64,000 nucleotides of DNA from Sodiomyces alkalinus F11. Taxonomy: Eukaryota > Ascomycota > Sordariomycetes > Glomerellales > Plectosphaerellaceae. Shown in pieces: positions 58,850-64,000 of this stretch. The position numbers and the translations under genes are program-made. The notes beneath the pieces were generated by a model. It was given only the letters and a program-made list of their open reading frames with translations, was not told the origin of the DNA and ran no database searches. Position 1 is the first letter of the stretch; each line of letters opens with the position of its first letter. The stretch lies in assembly GCF_003711515.1 (NCBI RefSeq), contig NW_021167081.1, forward strand, positions 2,013,170 to 2,077,169. Direction: 5' to 3'.

Positions 58850-60190
58850 GCGCCTTAGCTATACTTAATATAAGCCTAAATCGATATCCTCGGCCTTAAA
58901 ATCGCTATCCTAGGGATTATCGATTTCCGTAAAAGTCTTACCCTTATCGCCCCGTTACAGGTTAGAGTCTATCTCCTTAACCTTATTATTATTTTTATTA
59001 TCGCTATTATCGGGGATAATAACCGTGCTAAGAATAGTTATACCTATAAATATAAAAGCCCGCCTATACTCCGCGTATTATTAGAGTTCGGAAATCACGA
59101 TATTAACGCGACTAAGTATAAGTATCTCCTTAAATAGCCGAGTATACTCCCTTAGCTTTATAAGACTAAAACGCCTAAAGTCTTTATCCGATAACGTTAA
59201 CCCTAATAAAGGAGTAAGAGTAATAAAACGGGTATTTTTTTCCGCTATAATATTAGGAGGGATTAGGCCCGAAACTCTTACCTCGTCTATAACCTTATAA
59301 GGAGGAGATAAGGCTAGCTATTCCGCCCTAATAATAACCTCCTCCAGAGGCGATACGTTTAGTCCCGACGCTATCTCTTCTATAACCTTTAGGGGAGGAG
59401 AAATAACTAGCGTAATTACCTTATTAGCGACCTATATTACCGGAGGAAGTAAAGCTAATTTAGTTACCTTACTAATAACTTTAGGAAGAGGTAATAAGGC
59501 TAATTACGGTATTACCTTTTCTTAGACCTCCTAAGGAGGAGAAGAGGCTAGCGCGATTACTATACCGGGAGCCTTTACGGGATATATAGCTATAAGTAAT
59601 ATCGCTATTATCGCTTCCTTAGCTATAAGGGTATCCTAAAACACCGTGTAGGTATTAAGATACGGTTCTTACTCCTAAAAGAAGGGTTAGCAATACGGTT
59701 ATAACTTTAAAGGGGGAGGAGGTCTTATAAGAGTATTTTTATTATCGTCGTTAATAAGGGTAACCGTCTTAAATAACCTCTACGCGTAGCCTTTAAGATA
59801 TACTAGCAGAGGAGTATACCGGTATATTTTTATAAAGTATATATAGTATTCCTTCCCCCGATTAGTCTAGCTACGTAAAGGCGCTTATACTTCTTATCGG
59901 CGACTTCGCGCGTATAAGGGAGGTATAGCTTAGTATAAATATTACCGGGAGGGTATTTAGGAGGCTAATTACCCGCTAATTTCTTCTTTATAGGGGGTAA
60001 CGATAGCGTTAACACGAACTATCATACGGTTAGTATCGCCTTAAGGCGTAAGAGTATTATACTTATATTATTATCGGCGGCGTGTTTACTACTATTATTA
60101 CTCCTATTATCGCCGGGGGCTAGCGCTATCTACGAAACGATAAGTTAAAGGAGGGTTCCTTATAAAAAGATCGCGGGCGAGAAACGGCTT
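58850..60190 (-). pseudogene. Element C antisense ORF (unknown function)
   Basis: Minus strand, converging on the pol end. From about 60120 it reads NNSSKHAADNNISIILLRLK, AILTV, then a Lys-rich PPIKKK and TNRGKEYYIYFIKIYRYTPL, LVYLKGYA. There follows a long stretch of degenerate Pro-Pro repeats (SPP.EV, LPLPKVI, LPPVI.VANKVI, SPPLKVIEEI), then LSDKDFRRFSLIKLREYTRLF and an acidic end (PDNSDNKNNNKVKEIDSNL). The same protein is legible in element D on the plus strand, with largely the same residues, so it was under coding constraint. Stops are RIP-type. Limits approximate; no known domain. Confidence 0.7.
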
Positions 60191-60594
60191 ACCTTAAACG
60201 GGGAGCTTTTAAACTCACCGAGTATCGCTAAATACTATCTAAGGGCGGGGGAGTTAGGAGAGTTATCGCTATAAGAAAGAACGAGTATATACGGAACTAC
60301 GGTTACTATTATTATTATTATTAAAGATAGGGAGAAGAATAGAGGAAGAGGAAGCCTATAAGGAAAACGGGGCCGATATATCTACGGATAGGATCTACGC
60401 GAGGGAGGCCTATATTACTATTTCGGGCACGTATATAAAGCTTAGCTAGCGACTTAAGATTTCTTTAATACTAGGGTAAGGGCGAGGTAAAATAAAGGAA
60501 CGCGATTATTCCTTTATTACCGCGATATAAGGGGGAGCCGAACCACGATAAGGACGCGCGGTTATATAACCCCCGGAGAGAGAGGGGGGGATAG

Positions 60595-60808
60595 TATTAT
60601 AGGTTAACCCCGATATAAGGATCCGGCTATACTCCGCATCTTCCTAACTACGCGCTTAGTTAATAGACGTATATCGCTAAGTTATCGCTATCTTATAGCT
60701 AGCCTAACGCTATAGACTTTTCTCCTTTTTCCTTTTTCCTTCCTTAGTTCTAGATAATCTATTATTACGACCTTACTTAGTGCCACGACCTATAAGTAGT
60801 CGTTTATA
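60595..60808 (+). repeat. Element C 3' LTR (214 bp)
   Basis: Begins TATTATAGGTTAACCCCG after the purine tract and ends GTCGTTTATA, followed by TCTAG. Confidence 0.93.
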
Positions 60809-60813
60809 TCTAG

Positions 60814-61074
60814 TTTAACGTCGACTACAGGTGGTTCCAGTTATAACCTATCGCGGGACCTTTATAGTTCTAGCAGGGAAACCGGGAAGATATTATAAAT
60901 TCGTATACCCTTTAGTAGTTCTAATTAGTAGGCTAGACTATATATACCGACGACCTTAGTTACCTTATACGGGCCGATAAACATATCGCTAAGCTTTTTA
61001 GAGGGTCTTTTCTGCCTAATCTTCTTTATACATAGTAAGATATACTCGTTCACCTTAACGGAATACTAGGCATA
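60814..61074 (-). mobile_element. Element F, right segment (integrase end)
   Basis: The reverse complement of the integrase C-terminus of the E family: VNEYILLCIKKIRQKRPSK, then KLSDMFIGPYKVTKVVG, homologous to E at 47390-47650. It is sandwiched between C and D and presumably continues beyond D outside the window. Confidence 0.85.
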
Positions 61075-61288
61075 TATGAACGACTGGTCATAGGTCGTGG
61101 CACTAAGTAAGGTCGTAATAATAGATTATCTAAAACTAAGGAAGGAAGAAGGAAAAGGAGAAAAGTCTATAGCGCTAGGCTAGCTATAAGGTAGCGATGA
61201 CTTAGCGATATAGGTCCGTTAACTAAGCGCGTAGTCAGGAAGATCCGGAGTATAGCCGGATCCTCTATATCGGGGTTAACCTGTAACA
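61075..61288 (-). repeat. Element D 3' LTR (214 bp, inverted)
   Basis: The reverse complement begins TGTTACAGGTTAACCCC, keeping TG, and ends GTTCATA. It is less RIP-mutated than C's LTRs and so shows the original LTR ends of the family. Confidence 0.92.
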
Positions 61289-61699
61289 CTATCCCCCCCC
61301 TCTCCCTCCAGGGGTCACGTGACCGCGCGTTACCGTTATAGTTCGGCTTCCCTTTACGTCGCGGTGATAAAGGAATAATCGCGGCTCTTTATCTTACCTC
61401 GCCCTTACCTCGATATTAAAGAAATCTTAGGTAGCCTGCTAACCTTTATTCACGTGCCCGAAATAGTAATATAGACCACCCTCGCGTAGATACTATCCGT
61501 AGATATATCGGCCCCGTTTTCCTTATAGGCCTTCTCTACCTCCGTTCCCCTCCCTACCTTTAATAATAATAATAATAGTAATAGCGGTTATGTATATACT
61601 CTTATTCCTTATAGCGACGATTCCTCTAATATCGCCCGTCATTAGATAATAATAGTAATACTCGGCTAGTTTAAGAGTTCCCCGTCTAAGGTAAGCCGT

Positions 61700-63030
61700 C
61701 TCTCGCTCACGATCTTTTTATTAGGAACCCTTTATTAACTTATATTGTTTGTATAGACGGCGCTAGCCCCCGGCGATAATAGGGGTAATAATAGTGGTAA
61801 ATATACCGCCGACGACGATATAGATATAACGCTTTTATGTCTTAAGGCGATACTAACCGTATAATAGTTCGCGTTATCGCCCTCGCCGCCGCCTAAAAAG
61901 AAGAAATCGGCGGGTAGTCGGCCTCCTAAGCACCCTCCCGGTAGCGTTCGTGCTAAGCCGTACCTCCTTTATACGCGCGATATCGCCGATAGGAAGTATA
62001 AACGCCTTTATCGTAGCTAGACTAATCAGGGGAAGAAATACTACGTATACTCTACGAAAACACACCGGTATACTCCTCTCCTAGCGTACCTTAATAGCTA
62101 CGCGTAGAGGTTATTCGAGACGGCTACCCTTATTAGCGACGATAATAAGAACGCCCCTATAAGACTTCCTCCCTCCTAAAAGGTCGCGATAGTATCGCTA
62201 ACTCTTCTTCTAGGAGTAAGAACCGTATATTAACGCCTATACGGCGTTTTAGGATACCCTTATAGCTAGGGAAGCGACGATAGCGATATTACTCATAGCT
62301 ATATATCCCGCGGAGGCTCCCGGTATAGTAATCGCGCTAGCCCCTTCTCCTCCCTAAGAGGTCTAAAAAGCGGTAGCACCGTAGTTAGCCTCGCTACCTC
62401 TTCCTAAGATTATTAATAAGGTAGCTAAACCAGCCTCGCTTCCTCCGGTAATAAAGGTCGCTAATAAGGTGATTACGCTAGTCTTTTCTCCTCCCTTAGA
62501 GGTTATAGAAGAGATAGTATTAGGACTAGACGTGTCGCCTTTAAAGGAGGTCGTTACTAGGGCGGAATAGCTAGCCTTATCTCCTCCTTATAAGGTCGTA
62601 GGTAAGGTAGTAGTTTTAAGCCCGGTCCCTCCTAATATCGTAGCAGAAAAGAACGCCCGTCCTATTACTCCTACTCCCTTATCGGGGTTAACATTATCGG
62701 ATAAAGACTTTAGACGCTTTAGTCTTATAGAGCTAAAGGAGTATACTCGGCTATTTAGGGAGATACTCGTACGCGGTCACGCTAATATCGTGATCTCCGA
62801 ATTCTAATAATACGCGGAGCGTAAACGGGCTTTTACGCCTACGGGTATAACCGTCGCTAGCGCGGTTATGATCCCCGACAATAGCGATAACAAAGATAAC
62901 GATAAGGTCGAGGAGATAGACTCTAACCTATAGCAGGGCGATAAGGGTAAGACTTTTACGGAAGTCGATAATTCGGAGGATAGCAATTTTAAGGCTAAGG
63001 ATATCGATCTAGGCTTATACTAAGCGTAGC
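61700..63030 (+). pseudogene. Element D antisense ORF (plus strand; unknown function)
   Basis: The second copy of the C-family antisense ORF. It has GKYTADDDIDITLLCLKAIL at about 61797, PPPKKKKSAGSRPPKHPPGS at about 61888, TNQGKKYYVYSTKTHRYTPL near 62025, LAYLNSYA, Pro-rich repeats around 62320-62680 (SLPLPKIINKVAKPASLPP, SPPLEVIEEIV), LSDKDFRRFSLIELKEYTRL near 62695, and the acidic end MIPDNSDNKDNDKVEEIDSN near 62870. RIP is lighter here, so it is the better copy for comparison. Confidence 0.7.
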
Positions 63031-63059
63031 TAAGGCGCGGGGCCTATCCGGCCTAAACT

Positions 63060-64000
63060 AAATGCGACTCTTACTCCCTTCTAATTATCACGATACGATC
63101 GCTTATATATCGGTTCCTATATCGTGATAGCGCGAAGGTGTTTAACGGGCTATTATTCGTTACTACTAAGCCGAATTTCCCTTTAAACTCGTTAAGTGCC
63201 CGCGTTTACGCTAATAGTTCTAGAGGTTCCTATATAGGCTTATAGTATCCTACCTATCGCACTAGTATTTCACGTCTTAATCCCCTACCTCGCCTTTTCG
63301 TCCTCGCGTAGAGGATTTCCTTAACCTCCTATTCTTTACTATCGGTTACTTCTTGAATAGGCGGTGGTTAAGGGTCGTTTACTACTTATCCCGGAAAGGG
63401 GTTATCGCCCGCGCGACGTAATAAGTCCACGTAGAATTAAGGGTAGATCTACGATAGCACGGCGAGCTTAACTACGTATAGGCTAATCACCTTTATAACT
63501 CGGTATTTACGATAGAGCTAGTTAAGCTTTCGCGATAGTCGCGGAGTCGAATAGTTAGCTAACGATAGCTAGACTAGGTCGTTAACCTTGAAACGCTTAG
63601 GTAATATACGATATTAGTTAGTAGACTCCTTATTCCTAAGCTATATTAATACGATCGCGGCCTAGGCGAACTCGGTCGCTTCCTATAAGCGGCATAGTAA
63701 GTCGTAGGCCGCTAATACTTTAGGTTCTAAAGGGGGCTTTTTAGTTATTTAGATCGGATCGATATAGTAGCTATACTGTAAGAAGAAAGAACTAAACCCC
63801 GTCGCGGAGCTCTCGCGGTTATTTAGGGCTAGTTAGACTACGGGTAGTAGGCGATCCTAGTTATCCTAAGCGTAATAGATAAAGACTCGTAAATAAGCTT
63901 ATACTTCTTAGTTTATACGCTTTATTACTCTATCGGTCTAGGGGTAGTATACTATACTAAGCTTACGCGATATCCGTGCAAGCTCGTAAAAGTGCTTCCA
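63060..64000 (-). pseudogene. Element D pol, 3' part (integrase, chromodomain)
   Basis: The reverse complement of the pol end of family C: integrase C-terminal region and chromodomain at about 63190-63370, matching C at 58300-58760. Partial because the window ends. Confidence 0.8.

Larger units (their letters stand above)
53588..60808 (+). mobile_element. Element C: chromovirus inserted in F
   Basis: A 7,221-bp element with two 214-bp LTRs (53588-53801 and 60595-60808), flanked by a perfect TCTAG duplication (53583-53587 and 60809-60813). The polypurine tract GGAGAGAGAGGGGGGGA precedes the 3' LTR. Gag, protease, RT, RNase H, integrase and chromodomain are on the plus strand; a long ORF on the minus strand fills the space to the 3' LTR. 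Fragment C' (17837) and element D (61075) belong to the same family. Confidence 0.93.
61075..64000 (-). mobile_element. Element D: C-family chromovirus, cut by the window edge
   Basis: A minus-strand copy of the C family: 3' LTR at 61075-61288, purine tract (minus strand GGAGGGAGAGGGGGGG), antisense ORF on the plus strand, then the chromodomain (about 63190-63370) and integrase (about 63470-64000) of pol. Only the 3' part is in the window. It inserted into F 261 bases from C, in the opposite direction. Confidence 0.9.

Noticed and set aside
61874..62065. Minus-strand ORF of 63 codons in element D (and the similar frame at 62804-62986)
   Set aside because: Complementary shadows of the D antisense ORF on the plus strand, which is the conserved frame.

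Overview
The window is chromosomal DNA of a filamentous ascomycete (Pezizomycotina, probably a Sordariomycete; inference). Bases 1-7291 are ordinary gene-bearing fungal DNA. Bases 7292-64000 are a solid block of retrotransposons mutated by repeat-induced point mutation (RIP): CpA and TpG have been converted almost everywhere to TpA while CpG survives. Gln and Trp codons have become stops, Cys and His codons have become Tyr, and ATG has become ATA, so almost no long open frame remains. I read these elements by looking through the C-to-T and G-to-A changes; their ORF limits are approximate, while most LTR and target-site limits are exact.

Unique part: a SWIM zinc-finger protein gene (+) and a divergent protein-kinase-like gene (-) converge on a shared 660-bp spacer. 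The first 2.1 kb and the 0.7 kb before the repeats hold no gene I can support.

Repeat part: four families of chromodomain-bearing Ty3/gypsy elements (chromoviruses) and one Tad1-like LINE. Element A (7297-17204, +) is complete with 326-bp LTRs and the target duplication GAAAT. After an unidentified stretch and a truncated family-C copy comes one deep nest. Element F (-) starts with its 3' LTR at 19565 and runs past 61 kb. E (+) is inserted in F (20016-50769, duplication AAATC). In E lie the LINE (21971-28213, -, 13-bp duplication) and G (28755-44398, +). In G's reverse transcriptase lies B (31484-39371, -, same superfamily as A). Further right, F is interrupted by C (53588-60808, +, duplication TCTAG) and by D (61075 to the window edge, -), two copies of one family in opposite orientation.

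The most interesting content is accessory genes inside these retrotransposons. Families E/F, C/D and G each carry a long ORF on the strand opposite to gag-pol, between the chromodomain and the 3' LTR; in E/F and C/D it is recognisable in two copies each. Family A/B instead carries a same-strand third ORF after pol, also recognisable in both copies. I cannot assign a function to any of them. E also has four tandem repeats between RNase H and integrase. The block could be pericentromeric or other constitutive heterochromatin (inference).
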